A stretch of DNA of 62,838 bases from Candidatus Aminicenantes bacterium UBA2199 (GTDB lineage: Bacteria; Acidobacteriota; Aminicenantia; UBA2199): contig DCVB01000026.1 of NCBI GenBank assembly GCA_002327965.1, forward strand, positions 1 to 62,838, read 5' to 3'. Below, piece after piece: positions 9,302-18,232 of this stretch (positions within the stretch are counted from its first letter, which is position 1; each line of letters starts with the position of its first letter). The notes beneath the pieces are model-generated. The model did not search any database. It was given only the letters and a program-made list of their open reading frames with translations, and was not told the DNA's origin. The position numbers and the translations under genes were made by a program.

Positions 9302-10005
9302 TGGAACCTCATTGCCCGATCTGCAACGACAGCGGCTGGGTGCTGGTCACCGTCGCCGGCCGCGAGATCGCCCGCGCCTGTTCCTGCCGTCGCGAGGGGG
9401 CGCAGGCGCTGCGCGCCGGCAGCGCCAACATCCCGCCGCGCTTCCTGGGCACGGAGCTGAGCAGTTATTTCCCCGACAAGTCCAGCCCCTCCCAGGCCAA
9501 GGCGCGCAAGGCGGCGGAAAAGTTCGTCGCCGACTACCCCGCCGTCGACAGCGGCCTGCTCTTCCAGGGCGCCACCGGCGTGGGCAAGACGCGCCTGTTG
9601 TGCAGCATCGGCAACCAGTTGATCCAGGAAAAGAGCGCCGAGGTGGCCTACATCGACTGGAACGACCTGACGCGCGAGATGCGCTCGGGCGAGGATTCCG
9701 CCAGCCGCGACTTCGACACCATCTCGCAGCTGATCCAGCGCCTGGCCCGGGTCGAGCTGCTGTTGTTCGACGAGCTCGGCTCCTCGCGCCCCAGCCCCTG
9801 GGTGGAGGACAATATCTATTTCCTGATCAACCGCCGTTACAACGGCAACCGCGTCACCCTGTTCGCCAGCAATTTCTTCGACAAGAAGGTCGGCAGCGAG
9901 GAGACCCTGAGCGAGCGCATCGGCAACCGCATCCGCAGCCGCCTGTACGAAATGGCGCGCAGCATCGAGATCATGGGCGCGGACTACCGCCAGAAAAACT
10001 ATTAG
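9301..10005 (+). CDS. DnaC/IstB-like AAA+ ATPase with N-terminal Cys cluster
   Basis: The start ATG 9301 shares one base with the sigma-factor stop codon. The 234 aa protein opens with MEPHCPICNDSGWV and ARACSCRR, a CxxC...CxC arrangement that could bind zinc. It then has a Walker A motif at residues 90-97 (GATGVGKT), a Walker B (LLLFDELG) and sensor-1 FASNFF, as in DnaC/DnaI helicase loaders and IstB-type ATPases. No transposase is nearby, so helicase loading is the likeliest role. The N-terminal Cys module resembles the zinc domain of DnaI-type loaders. Its position in a chaperone/sigma operon is unusual. Confidence 0.8.
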   Translation: MEPHCPICNDSGWVLVTVAGREIARACSCRREGAQALRAGSANIPPRFLGTELSSYFPDKSSPSQAKARKAAEKFVADYPAVDSGLLFQGATGVGKTRLLCSIGNQLIQEKSAEVAYIDWNDLTREMRSGEDSASRDFDTISQLIQRLARVELLLFDELGSSRPSPWVEDNIYFLINRRYNGNRVTLFASNFFDKKVGSEETLSERIGNRIRSRLYEMARSIEIMGADYRQKNY

Positions 10006-10014
10006 GAGGACGGC

Positions 10015-11004
<990 letters not shown>

Positions 11005-11021
11005 GCCGGAACGCTGGCACC

Positions 11022-11450
11022 ATGATCAAGAGCAAGATTCGCCGGCTCCATGCCCGCCGGTCCAACAAGCTGATCTTCGTCGTCGCCGGCGGCGTGGCGC
11101 TCGTGCTGCTGGTCTTCTTCACCCTGGTCATCATCGGCGGCAGCGGGGAGGGCCGGGGCGGCTCGATGGCCGGGACCCTGCGCTACCTGAAGAACACCGA
11201 GGGGCTGGTGGAGATCAAGGCGCTGGACGCGGAGAAGCGGGTGATCATCGTCTTCAACAGCGACTCCAAGAACGCCGCCAATTTCGAAAAGATCTCCCAT
11301 TATGCCGCCCTGCGCCTGGCGCCGCACTGGCCCGACTGCGACGTGCTGCTGGCAAAAAATAATGCAGACCAAATTGTCTACGAGGTCCGGGTTCAAGATG
11401 GCGCCATCGCCAGCGAAGGCTCGATCACGTCCGGGACCGATCGGCCATAA
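11022..11450 (+). CDS. Small membrane-anchored protein of unknown function
   Basis: This 142 aa protein has an N-terminal basic segment (MIKSKIRRLHARRSNK), one transmembrane helix at about residues 17-40 (LIFVVAGGVALVLLVFFTLV) and a soluble domain of about 100 residues outside the membrane. The soluble part (VEIKALDAEKRVIIVFNSDS) matches nothing I recognise. There is no clear ribosome-binding site. It follows moxR by 17 nt and may be the membrane partner of the ATPase, which is inference. It ends 9 nt before a convergent methyltransferase gene. Confidence 0.6.
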   Translation: MIKSKIRRLHARRSNKLIFVVAGGVALVLLVFFTLVIIGGSGEGRGGSMAGTLRYLKNTEGLVEIKALDAEKRVIIVFNSDSKNAANFEKISHYAALRLAPHWPDCDVLLAKNNADQIVYEVRVQDGAIASEGSITSGTDRP

Positions 11451-11459
11451 CGTTTCCGA

Positions 11460-12212
11460 TCATCTTTTTAGCCCCACAAAAACGACAAGGGGATATTCTC
11501 CGTCATTTAGAAGAACGGGGTCATAGATGCCATCCAGGCTTTTTTGCATCATGGTCATTCCGGCCTGTTTGAACGCGTCATCCCATATCGTCTGGGAGAA
11601 AAGGCCGAGCACGTGTTGCTCCGTATGCATGGTCAACTCGCCCTGCCGCCGGATCAAATACACCAACGTGGCCTCGTAGGTATCGGGGTGAAACGGGTTG
11701 ATGTAATTGTTCTCAAACAGAGTCAAGTGGATGTCATCCTTTTCGCCGCTGTATGCGAAATTGTTGTTGCGAAAAATCTCTGCGGTTTTGGCTGTTACAA
11801 GCAAGACCCCGCCTGTCTTGAGATGCATCACGGCAGTCTGGATGGCTTGTTCGAGATCCTGTCGCGAAGCCATGTAATCTATGCTGTCTGGAATGGCCAC
11901 CGCGTCGAACTGCCGGTCCAATCGCAATGTCCTCATATCGCCTTCAATGTATTCAATGTCGGGATGTACCTTGCGCGCCTTGTTCAGCATGCCCGGACTG
12001 AGATCCACGCCGGTCACGGAAAAATGACGCTTGAATATCGTGTCATGGCCGCCCGCGCCGCTCCCCAAATGCAGCAATGTGCGCGGGGGTTTTGCGGCCG
12101 TGCGCCGGATCAGGTCGACGTAGACCTTGACCTCATCCTCGTATGCTGCCGGGTCAGCCAGCCAATCTTCAGTCCAGGCAAGCTCGTTGTATGCAATCCA
12201 TGACGAGGCCAT
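11460..12212 (-). CDS. Class I SAM-dependent methyltransferase
   Basis: The 250 aa protein has motif I LLHLGSGAGGHD, the acidic motif II end TGVDLSPGML, and FDAVAIPDSIDYM as the motif IV region. These place it in the Methyltransf_25/11 type that acts on small molecules; the substrate cannot be told. A ribosome-binding site AGGAGATAGTC precedes the ATG. Its codons and flanks are visibly richer in A and T than the neighbours, and the adjacent 12213-12380 spacer is AT-rich. It sits alone between two conserved blocks, so recent acquisition is plausible. Confidence 0.85.
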   Translation of the reverse strand: MASSWIAYNELAWTEDWLADPAAYEDEVKVYVDLIRRTAAKPPRTLLHLGSGAGGHDTIFKRHFSVTGVDLSPGMLNKARKVHPDIEYIEGDMRTLRLDRQFDAVAIPDSIDYMASRQDLEQAIQTAVMHLKTGGVLLVTAKTAEIFRNNNFAYSGEKDDIHLTLFENNYINPFHPDTYEATLVYLIRRQGELTMHTEQHVLGLFSQTIWDDAFKQAGMTMMQKSLDGIYDPVLLNDGEYPLVVFVGLKR

Positions 12213-12380
12213 GACTATCTCCTATGTCGCTGACGGCCAACTGGGATCGAGGGGAATGTCTTTTTGTAAAATATCATGAATGTTGGGTAACATAATAGAT
12301 TTAAAAAGTATAGGGTATTTGCAATAAGCCCATGATCAAACACTTCGTTTTTTTCCAGCGCAGTAAGTCCGTTCGATCGC

Positions 12381-13829
12381 TCAGCCCTTGACCACCAGCA
12401 GCGGCCACAGCCTCGCCACTTTCTCCGAGATCCCCGCCGCGACGGTGGCCGCCACCACGTCGTCGACATCCTTGTAGGCTTCAGGGATCTCCTCTCGCAG
12501 GCCCTGCGACGACAGGCTGAACACGAGGATCCCCTTTGCCCGCAGGCGCGCGCTCACGTCCTCCCCGGCGGAAAGTTTGATGGCCTGGTGGCGGCTGAGG
12601 CGGCGGCCGGCGCCGTGGGCCGAGGAGAAGAAAGTCCCGGCGGAGGAGGCGGTGCCGCGCAGGACAAAGGAGCTGCTGCCCATGCTGCCGGGGATGATGA
12701 CCGGCTGTCCCGAGGAGCGGTAGCGTTCGGGGAGATCAGGATGCCCCGGCGCGAAAGCGCGGGTGGCTCCCTTGCGGTGGACCAGGAGATCGATCGCTTT
12801 TCCATCGGCCGCGTGGCGCTCGAACTTGGCGATGTTGTGCGCCTGGTCGTAGACCAGCTTCAGCCCGAGCCCCCGGCGGCCCATGGCCAGCGCCTCCTCC
12901 AGGACGGCGATGACCTCCTCCTGGATCAGCTGGCGGTTGGCCCAGGCAAAGTTGCTGGCGGCGTTGAGCGCCTGCAGGTAGTTGCGCCCTTCGCGGGAAT
13001 CGATGTCGGCATGGATCAGCTGCGGGTCGCGCAGCTTCAGCCGGGCCAGGTTGCGCCGGCGGAAGGTTTCGATATAGTCGCTGGCGACCTGGTGGCCGAA
13101 ACCGCGCGAGCCGGTGTGGATCATGACAACGACCCGGCCGGGCTCCAGGCCGAACACGCGCGCCGCCGCCGGGTCGAAAACCTCTTCCACCGCCTGGACC
13201 TCGATGAAGTGGTTGCCGGAACCCAGGGAGCCCAACTGGGCGGCACCGCGCTCGCAGGCCCGGGGGCCGAGGGCGCCGGGGGTGTCGAAGGGCAGGCAGC
13301 CGCCCGACTCGATGAACTCCATGTCGCCGGGGTCGCCGCCGAAGCGGCGCGCGACCTCGCCCACGCCGCCGGCGACGAGGCGCTGGAACTCCTTCTTGTT
13401 CAGGGCGCGCAGCCCGCGCGCGTTCAGGCCGCTGGGGATGCGGGCCAGCAGGGCGTGGCCGACGGCGTCGGCGACAACGGCGAACTCGCTCTCGGGGATG
13501 GAGCTGGCCAGCAGGCGCACGCCGCAGTTGATGTCGTAGCCCACGCCGCCGGGGAGGACGATGCCGTTGTCGGCGGGAAAGGCCGCCACGCCGCCGATGC
13601 AGAAGCCGTAGCCGTGGTGGATGTCGGGCATGGCCAGCGAGCTGCCGGCCAGCCCCGGCAGGCAGGCCACGTTGACCACCTGCTCGATGGCGCCGTCATC
13701 CAGCGCCTGCTGCAGGATCTCCCGCGTGGCAATGACCTCGGCATCGGCTTTCATGGCCCGGTCGGCGCTCTTGTCCAGACGCCAGCGGCAGGGGGCGACC
13801 TCCGCGAACTGCTCGATCGGGCGGCTCAT
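12381..13829 (-). CDS. rtcB: RNA-splicing ligase RtcB
   Basis: The 482 aa protein carries the RtcB metal- and GMP-binding motifs: MPDIHHGYGFCIGGVAAF, GGVGYDINCGVRLL (essential Cys), LGSLGSGNHFIEVQ, MIHTGSRGFGHQ and GSMGSSSFVLRG. It joins 2',3'-cyclic phosphate or 3'-phosphate RNA ends to 5'-OH ends with GTP and Mn2+, for RNA repair. It overlaps the archease gene by 4 nt (ATGA), the standard partner that lets RtcB turn over. No RtcA or RtcR is present nearby. Confidence 0.97.
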   Translation of the reverse strand: MSRPIEQFAEVAPCRWRLDKSADRAMKADAEVIATREILQQALDDGAIEQVVNVACLPGLAGSSLAMPDIHHGYGFCIGGVAAFPADNGIVLPGGVGYDINCGVRLLASSIPESEFAVVADAVGHALLARIPSGLNARGLRALNKKEFQRLVAGGVGEVARRFGGDPGDMEFIESGGCLPFDTPGALGPRACERGAAQLGSLGSGNHFIEVQAVEEVFDPAAARVFGLEPGRVVVMIHTGSRGFGHQVASDYIETFRRRNLARLKLRDPQLIHADIDSREGRNYLQALNAASNFAWANRQLIQEEVIAVLEEALAMGRRGLGLKLVYDQAHNIAKFERHAADGKAIDLLVHRKGATRAFAPGHPDLPERYRSSGQPVIIPGSMGSSSFVLRGTASSAGTFFSSAHGAGRRLSRHQAIKLSAGEDVSARLRAKGILVFSLSSQGLREEIPEAYKDVDDVVAATVAAGISEKVARLWPLLVVKG

Positions 13830-14242
13830 ACGTCCAGGACCACCGCGGCCCGCAGCCTGCCGTTCATCTCCCGCACGCGCAGGTTGTGGTAGGTGACCGC
13901 CTTGACATCGATCCTGGGCAGGCGCGGACAGGGGACGGTGATCAACCGTGCGTCCAGCCGGCGCCCGTCGGCGTAGCGGATCTCCACTCCCGCCACCTGC
14001 TTTCCCTCCTGCCCGGCCAGCGCCACGGCCGCGGCCAGCAGGTTGACCAGGACGTTTTCCGGGCCGTCGCCCCGGAAGCGAAAGGGGACGGAGGGGCGCT
14101 TGCTCTTCGGAGGACGGGGGTTGCGGCCGAAGAGGAGGAGGTTCAGCCCGCGCAGGGCGTTGCCGTACAGCTCGGCATGGCCGCGCCCGCGGAAACGGAT
14201 CCCCGTGTCGGCCGTGGTGGAGAAGGTCTCATAGCTTTTCAT
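13826..14242 (-). CDS. Archease, RtcB activator
   Basis: The start at 14242 gives a 138 aa protein, MKSYETFSTTADTGIRFRGR, with the archease core TADTGIRFRG near the N-terminus and the C-terminal VKAVTYHNLRVREMNGRLRA (the KAVTYH motif). Acidic metal ligands of the family are visible (TADTG). Archease helps RtcB bind GTP and metal and is usually next to it, as here (4 nt overlap). A longer upstream frame to 14377 lies entirely inside galU and lacks homology. The archease start overlaps the end of galU by 14 nt. Confidence 0.92.
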   Translation of the reverse strand: MKSYETFSTTADTGIRFRGRGHAELYGNALRGLNLLLFGRNPRPPKSKRPSVPFRFRGDGPENVLVNLLAAAVALAGQEGKQVAGVEIRYADGRRLDARLITVPCPRLPRIDVKAVTYHNLRVREMNGRLRAAVVLDV

Positions 14243-15098
14243 CGCGGACCAGGCCGCGCAGCAGGCGGCGGGTGAAGTCGCGCGTGTCATCGCGCCGCAG
14301 CGCCACGTGGACCAGCGTCTCGATGTAGCCAAGCGTCGTCCCGGCGTCGAAGCGCCGCCCCTCGAAGAAATAGCCAAGCACCTGGCGCTTCTTCATCAGC
14401 TCGACGACGGCGTCGGTGAGCTGGATCTCGGCGCCGGCTCCCTTCCTTCCGCGCCGGAGCAGCGGGAAGATGTCCGGGGTCATGATGTAGCGGCCGATGA
14501 CGGCGTAGTTGGAGGGGGCGTCGGCCAGCGCCGGCTTCTCAACCAGCTGCTCGATGCGGAAGACGCGTTCCTCCAGCATGGGACCGGCGGCAATGCCGTA
14601 GCGGGGCGCCTCCTCGCGCGGCACCTTCATGAAGGCGATCAGCGGCGAACGGTATTTTTCGTAGACCTCGATCATCTGGGTCATGACCGGGCGCTCGGAA
14701 AGGATCAGGTCGTCGGGAAGCGAGATGGCGAAGGGCTCGTCTCCGACCACCGCCTCGGCCAGGGAAATGGCGTGGCCGAAGCCCAGCGCCTGTTCCTGGC
14801 GGATATAGGTGATCTTTTTTCCGTAGAATCTCTTCACGTCGTCCAGCAGGCGCTCCTTGCCGTGGCGCGCCAGGAACTCGTCCAGCCCGGCGTTGGGGGC
14901 GAAATACTTCTCCAGCGCCTCCTTGCCCGGGGCGGTGATGAAGATGAAGTCGCCGAGGCCGCTGGCGGCCGCCTCCTCGACGGCGTACTGGATCAGGGGC
15001 TTGTCGAGGACCGGCAGGATCTCCTTGGGCACTTCCTTGGTGGCCGGCAGGAAGCGCGTGCCGACGCCGGCGACGGGAAAAATGATCTTCATGGCCAT
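14229..15098 (-). CDS. galU: UTP-glucose-1-phosphate uridylyltransferase
   Basis: The 289 aa length is typical of GalU. The N-terminal nucleotidyl-transferase signature is IIFPVAGVGTRFLPATKEVP, followed by KEILPVLDKPLIQYAVEEA, GFGHAISLAEA, the VEKP motif (QLVEKPALADAPSNYAVIGR) and GRRFDAGTTLGYIE. It makes UDP-glucose for polysaccharides. The promoter is TTGAAA-N17-TAAAAT with only 6 nt before ATG 15098, which predicts a leaderless mRNA. It is the first gene of a galU-archease-rtcB operon, an unusual pairing of sugar nucleotide synthesis with RNA repair. Confidence 0.96.
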   Translation of the reverse strand: MAMKIIFPVAGVGTRFLPATKEVPKEILPVLDKPLIQYAVEEAAASGLGDFIFITAPGKEALEKYFAPNAGLDEFLARHGKERLLDDVKRFYGKKITYIRQEQALGFGHAISLAEAVVGDEPFAISLPDDLILSERPVMTQMIEVYEKYRSPLIAFMKVPREEAPRYGIAAGPMLEERVFRIEQLVEKPALADAPSNYAVIGRYIMTPDIFPLLRRGRKGAGAEIQLTDAVVELMKKRQVLGYFFEGRRFDAGTTLGYIETLVHVALRRDDTRDFTRRLLRGLVRDEKL

Positions 15099-15104
15099 GG
15101 CTTC

Positions 15105-15133
15105 ATTTTACCCGCTTTCGCCGCCTCTTTCAA
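15105..15133 (-). promoter_or_regulatory. galU promoter, predicted leaderless
   Basis: TTGAAA (15133-15128), 17 nt, TAAAAT (15110-15105), 6 nt to ATG 15098. Confidence 0.7.
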
Positions 15134-15174
15134 CTCGCCCTTAGGGGTTGAGCGGCCCGCCGGGGCGATTTTTC

Positions 15175-15203
15175 TTGACTTGCCGGGAAAAGTAGGGTAT
15201 ATT
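15175..15203 (+). promoter_or_regulatory. rpsU promoter
   Basis: TTGACT (15175-15180), 17 nt, TATATT (15198-15203), followed by a leader of about 40 nt with AAAAGGAG, so this gene has a conventional 5' UTR. Confidence 0.75.
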
Positions 15204-15249
15204 TTTATCTCACCGGTCATTATTTTCAAAAAAAGGAGTGTGATCGCAA

Positions 15250-15453
15250 GTGGCATTTGTAGAGCTTTCCCAGGGCGAGTCTTTCGAAAGCGCCCTGCGC
15301 CGGTTCAAGCGCAAAGTGCAGATGGAAGCCATCATCAAAGAGATCAAGAAACACAGCGTCTACTTGAAACCCGGCGAGCGCAAGCGTCTCAAGGCCGCCC
15401 AGGCCAAGAAACGCATGCGCAAGCGGATGCGCAGAGACATTTCCGAGCTTTAG
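15250..15453 (+). CDS. rpsU: Small ribosomal subunit protein bS21
   Basis: The 67 aa protein shows the bS21 pattern: ESFESALRRFKRKVQMEAII, then a strongly basic tail with KPGERKRLKAAQAKKRMRK. bS21 sits near the 3' end of 16S rRNA and aids initiation. The start is GTG at 15250, with AAAAGGAG upstream; no ATG is available. tRNA-Pro begins only 13 nt after the stop codon, so rpsU, tRNA-Pro and tRNA-Arg may share a transcript. Confidence 0.95.
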   Translation: MAFVELSQGESFESALRRFKRKVQMEAIIKEIKKHSVYLKPGERKRLKAAQAKKRMRKRMRRDISEL

Positions 15454-15466
15454 CAACCCTGTCCAG

Positions 15467-15541
15467 CGGGGCGTAGCGCAGCCTGGTCAGCGCGCCTGCC
15501 TTGGGAGCAGGAGGTCGGTAGTTCAAATCTACTCGCCCCGA
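15467..15541 (+). tRNA. tRNA-Pro (anticodon UGG)
   Basis: The acceptor stem CGGGGCG pairs with CGCCCCG. The anticodon stem-loop is CCTGC-CTTGGGA-GCAGG, giving anticodon UGG. The T-loop is GTTCAAAT. C1 with G72 is characteristic of bacterial tRNA-Pro. The 3' CCA is not encoded. Confidence 0.95.
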
Positions 15542-15552
15542 TTCTCAAGCGG

Positions 15553-15625
15553 GCACCCGTAGCTCAATGGATAGAGCAGTTGACTTCTAATCAACAGGCT
15601 GCAGGTTCGAGTCCTGCCGGGTGCG
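15553..15625 (+). tRNA. tRNA-Arg (anticodon UCU)
   Basis: The acceptor stem GCACCCG pairs with CGGGTGC. The anticodon loop is CTTCTAA within GTTGA/TCAAC, giving anticodon UCU. The T-loop is GTTCGAGT and the discriminator base is G. The CCA end is not encoded. It lies 11 nt after tRNA-Pro. Confidence 0.95.
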
Positions 15626-15635
15626 TTCAACAGAC

Positions 15636-15660
15636 TGATCATTGTTCCTGATCAAGTTTT
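15636..15660 (+). terminator. Possible terminator after tRNA-Arg
   Basis: TGATCA, a 7 nt loop, TGATCA, then AGTTTT. The stem is short, so this is weak evidence. Confidence 0.4.
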
Positions 15661-15714
15661 GCCGGAAATCGATTTTTTCAGATCATTCAGTCCAGGCACA
15701 AATACAGACACGCA

Positions 15715-15743
15715 TTGTAAACGGGGGGCGATTGTGCTAAATT
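15715..15743 (+). promoter_or_regulatory. Promoter of the 15771 gene
   Basis: TTGTAA (15715-15720), 17 nt, TAAATT (15738-15743) preceded by TGC. A short leader with AGGAGGT follows. Confidence 0.6.
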
Positions 15744-15770
15744 TTAAACAGCTACCCTAGGAGGTGTTCC

Positions 15771-16082
15771 ATGAAAAAATTCAAGCTGAACTGGAAGAGC
15801 GCAACGGTTGCCGTGCTTTTATGCGCCGTGCTGATCATTTTCGTCGGCAGCCAGATCGTCCAGGCCCAGGAGGTGCAGCCCGGCCCGGGTGTCCGCGCCA
15901 GGCAGGTGCTGAACCGGGCGGCGAACGTGAACGATGTCTACGAAGTCACCAGCACCATGGAGGCGCGGCTCATCGCCATGGAAGAGCGCCTGGTGCGCAT
16001 GGAACAAAAAATCGACCTCCTCCAGAAGACGGTGAAGAACGGCTTCAACGTGGTGGACAGAACGCTGGCCGGCAGGAAATAA
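15771..16082 (+). CDS. Small exported coiled-coil protein of unknown function
   Basis: This 103 aa protein has a basic N-terminus and a hydrophobic stretch (ATVAVLLCAVLIIFVGSQIV, about residues 11-30) that looks like a signal peptide with possible cleavage after VQA, or an uncleaved anchor. The rest is a predicted coiled coil (MEARLIAMEERLVRMEQKID). A strong AGGAGGT ribosome-binding site lies 6 nt before ATG. It resembles small periplasmic Lpp/YbgF-like trimerising proteins in general form only. I do not recognise a family. Confidence 0.7.
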   Translation: MKKFKLNWKSATVAVLLCAVLIIFVGSQIVQAQEVQPGPGVRARQVLNRAANVNDVYEVTSTMEARLIAMEERLVRMEQKIDLLQKTVKNGFNVVDRTLAGRK

Positions 16083-16203
16083 TCACCGAAAATATCAGGA
16101 TTGCGCGAATCCGGCATTCCGCACCGCCGCTAAAAAAGCCGGCAACGCCGTTGTGCGCTCAACCGGCGTGCCATGGGCCGTGCCGGGTTGAAGACCCCTA
16201 AAC

Positions 16204-17127
16204 TCAGTTCCGCGGCTCCTTGCCCATGTAAACCTGGAAGGCTTCGTCAGCGGTCTTGCCGTAGACGGTGATGGCCGTGATGGCGTCGGCCAGGCGCACC
16301 GCCTCGTCCAGGGGCTTCTGATGGATGTTGCGGCCGGTGGCGTTGCCCATGGCGCCGGAGATGAAGATCTGGTCGTGCAGCTGCTGCAGGAACGCCTTGG
16401 GCTCCATGCTCGAGCCGCCGGCGCAGACCACCTTGGTCCGCCCCGCCGCCAGGATCGCCTGCTTGAAGATCTCCGCCGGCTTCTGCCCCTCTTTCTTGGG
16501 GAAGTTCACCTTGACGAAATCCGTGCCCAGGGTGGCGGCGACTCCGGTGGCGCCGGCGATCAGCTCGGGCGCTTTCTCGTCCTTGACCGCCTTGCCGCGC
16601 GGGTAGATCCACAGGACCGTGACCAGCCCATGGTGGTGGGCCCAGTGTACCGCCTGCGCCGCCTCGCGGATCATCAGGTTCTCGTGCTCGCTGCCCAGGT
16701 AGACCGTGTAGCCCACACCCAGGATGTTCAGCCCGGTGTTTTTCTTGAACTCCACCACCTGGCGCACGTCGATCATCTGCGTCGAGACCGGGTCCTGCTG
16801 CGCCGTCTTGACCAGGTTGGTCTTGGAGTTGAGCTTGACCAGGTAGGGAATGTCGGGGTAGTCGTTGCCGTAGAGGGAGATCAGGCCCAGCTGGGTGGCG
16901 AAGACGCCGATCTCGGCCTGGTTGGCGATGCGGAACAGATGCTCGGGATCGGCGTCGTCCTCGGCGATCCCCGCGCCGTAGAAGTCGTCGTTCAGGTGCT
17001 CGATCTTCTGATCGCCGGCGAACAGCATCAGCCGCCCCGACCCCAGGGTGATCTCGTCGTAATTGTTCAGGTATTCGTTCAGCGCCCCGCTGGGGACATC
17101 GGCCGGAATATAGGTTTTTTCTTCCAT
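16204..17127 (-). CDS. Class I fructose-bisphosphate aldolase, archaeal/DhnA type
   Basis: The 307 aa protein has the DeoC/LacD-type barrel motifs of archaeal-type class I aldolase: LMLFAGDQKIEHLND near the N-terminus, TVLWIYPRGKAVKDE, the Schiff-base lysine region GTDFVKVNFP and the phosphate-binding CAGGSSMEPKAFL and GAMGNATGRNIHQK. It would interconvert fructose-1,6-bisphosphate with triose phosphates. ATG 17127 is chosen because AGGAGG lies 6 nt upstream; a GTG directly before it is also in frame. With pckA elsewhere in the window it fits gluconeogenesis from peptides. Confidence 0.88.
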   Translation of the reverse strand: MEEKTYIPADVPSGALNEYLNNYDEITLGSGRLMLFAGDQKIEHLNDDFYGAGIAEDDADPEHLFRIANQAEIGVFATQLGLISLYGNDYPDIPYLVKLNSKTNLVKTAQQDPVSTQMIDVRQVVEFKKNTGLNILGVGYTVYLGSEHENLMIREAAQAVHWAHHHGLVTVLWIYPRGKAVKDEKAPELIAGATGVAATLGTDFVKVNFPKKEGQKPAEIFKQAILAAGRTKVVCAGGSSMEPKAFLQQLHDQIFISGAMGNATGRNIHQKPLDEAVRLADAITAITVYGKTADEAFQVYMGKEPRN

Positions 17128-17156
17128 CACGAACCTCCTGTTGAAGTGATGTCTTC

Positions 17157-17185
17157 ACTATAAAGAAAAAGTTTTTTTATTTCAA
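17157..17185 (-). promoter_or_regulatory. Aldolase promoter
   Basis: TTGAAA (17185-17180), 17 nt, TATAGT (17162-17157), followed by a leader of about 23 nt with AGGAGG. Confidence 0.65.
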
Positions 17186-17210
17186 CCATTTCCCGCAGCG
17201 GACGCGGGCA

Positions 17211-17240
17211 AAAAAAAACCCGCCCTCTTTCGAGGGCGGG
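17211..17240 (-). terminator. Intrinsic terminator of the C1A protease gene
   Basis: On the minus strand, CCCGCCCTC and GAGGGCGGG form a perfect 9-bp stem with a GAAA tetraloop, followed by a run of at least eight T. It lies 41 nt after the protease stop codon. Confidence 0.9.
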
Positions 17241-17281
17241 TCTATCGTTCCGATCAGTTGAACGCGGGCGCGTTCAGTTCC

Positions 17282-18232
17282 TCAATAGGTGCAATAGCAG
17301 GCGCCGTGGCCGACACGGTTGCAGCCGTACTTCATCCACATGAAGCCGGCTTCGCCCCAGCCGGTGCCCCAGGAGTTCTTCAGCAGCCAGGCGCCCTTGG
17401 CGTCGTCCCAGCCGCAGAGGATGATGGCGTGGTTGACGTTCCTTACATTCTTCTTGCAGGAGGTGAAGGTGCCGCTCTTGTACGCCTGGAAATAGCGGTC
17501 GACGTAGACCGCGGCCGAGACCGAACCGTAAGTATAGATGGCGTTCTTGATGGCGTCGACCGTGGGCACGGTGCTGCTGGTGGCGATATACTGCCAGTGG
17601 GCGACCTGGTACCAGGTCGGCGCGGCGCAGTAGGAGCAGGCTGAATCGAGGGCGGTGTAGGGGAAGCAGGCCTCGGGCATGGCGCCGGGGTAATAGGGGT
17701 TGCCGTAGTCGATCATGTCGAAGGCGAAGAAGCCGCCGTTGCAGCCCCAGCCCCAGGGGTTGCAGGAGACCAGGTGCTGCTCGGAGAGGTCGTAGGTGAC
17801 GCCGGTATTCTTCTTGATGGCCGCCTCGAGGCCGGCGATGGTGGAGAAGGCCCAGCAGGAGCCGCAGCTGGCCTGGTTCTTGATCGGCGTGTAGGTGCCG
17901 ATGAACGACGCCGGCAGCGTGGCGGCCACCATGGCCTGGTCACCCGGCTCATAGCCCTTGGAATCGGCCGGCTTCAGGTCGGGGTTGAAGGAGCACAACT
18001 GCTCGATGGTGTACTGCATGGCCGGGTTGGGGCCGATTTCGAAGTCCCAGCCGTTGGCTTTCATCTCGGCGCGCATTTCTGCCAGTTCCTTGTCCAGGGC
18101 CTGGCGCTTGGCGACCGGGTCATCGGCCAGGCGCAGCTCGGTGCTGGTGCTCTGCAGCGCCGGCACGAACAGGAAGGCGGCAAGCAATACCAGAAGGCAG
18201 GACCCAAAAACCCATTTCTTCATTCCTTTCAT
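17282..18232 (-). CDS. Exported papain-family (C1A) cysteine protease
   Basis: This 316 aa protein has a signal peptide (KKWVFGSCLLVLLAAFLFVP) and a short pro-region of about 80 residues. The mature papain fold has the oxyanion Gln and catalytic Cys in IKNQASCGSCWAFSTI, the GCNGG motif, catalytic His in VNHAIILCGWDD and Asn in LLKNSWGTGWGE. All catalytic residues are intact. It would digest proteins outside the cytoplasm, in line with the S46 and M14 peptidases in this window. AAGGAG lies 6 nt before ATG. A strong terminator follows. C1A proteases are uncommon in bacteria. Confidence 0.93.
   Translation of the reverse strand: MKGMKKWVFGSCLLVLLAAFLFVPALQSTSTELRLADDPVAKRQALDKELAEMRAEMKANGWDFEIGPNPAMQYTIEQLCSFNPDLKPADSKGYEPGDQAMVAATLPASFIGTYTPIKNQASCGSCWAFSTIAGLEAAIKKNTGVTYDLSEQHLVSCNPWGWGCNGGFFAFDMIDYGNPYYPGAMPEACFPYTALDSACSYCAAPTWYQVAHWQYIATSSTVPTVDAIKNAIYTYGSVSAAVYVDRYFQAYKSGTFTSCKKNVRNVNHAIILCGWDDAKGAWLLKNSWGTGWGEAGFMWMKYGCNRVGHGACYCTY

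Noticed and set aside
9301..10005. IstB of an IS21-type insertion sequence
   Set aside because: There is no istA-like transposase or terminal repeat; the gene is coupled to a sigma factor gene and has a Cys cluster instead.
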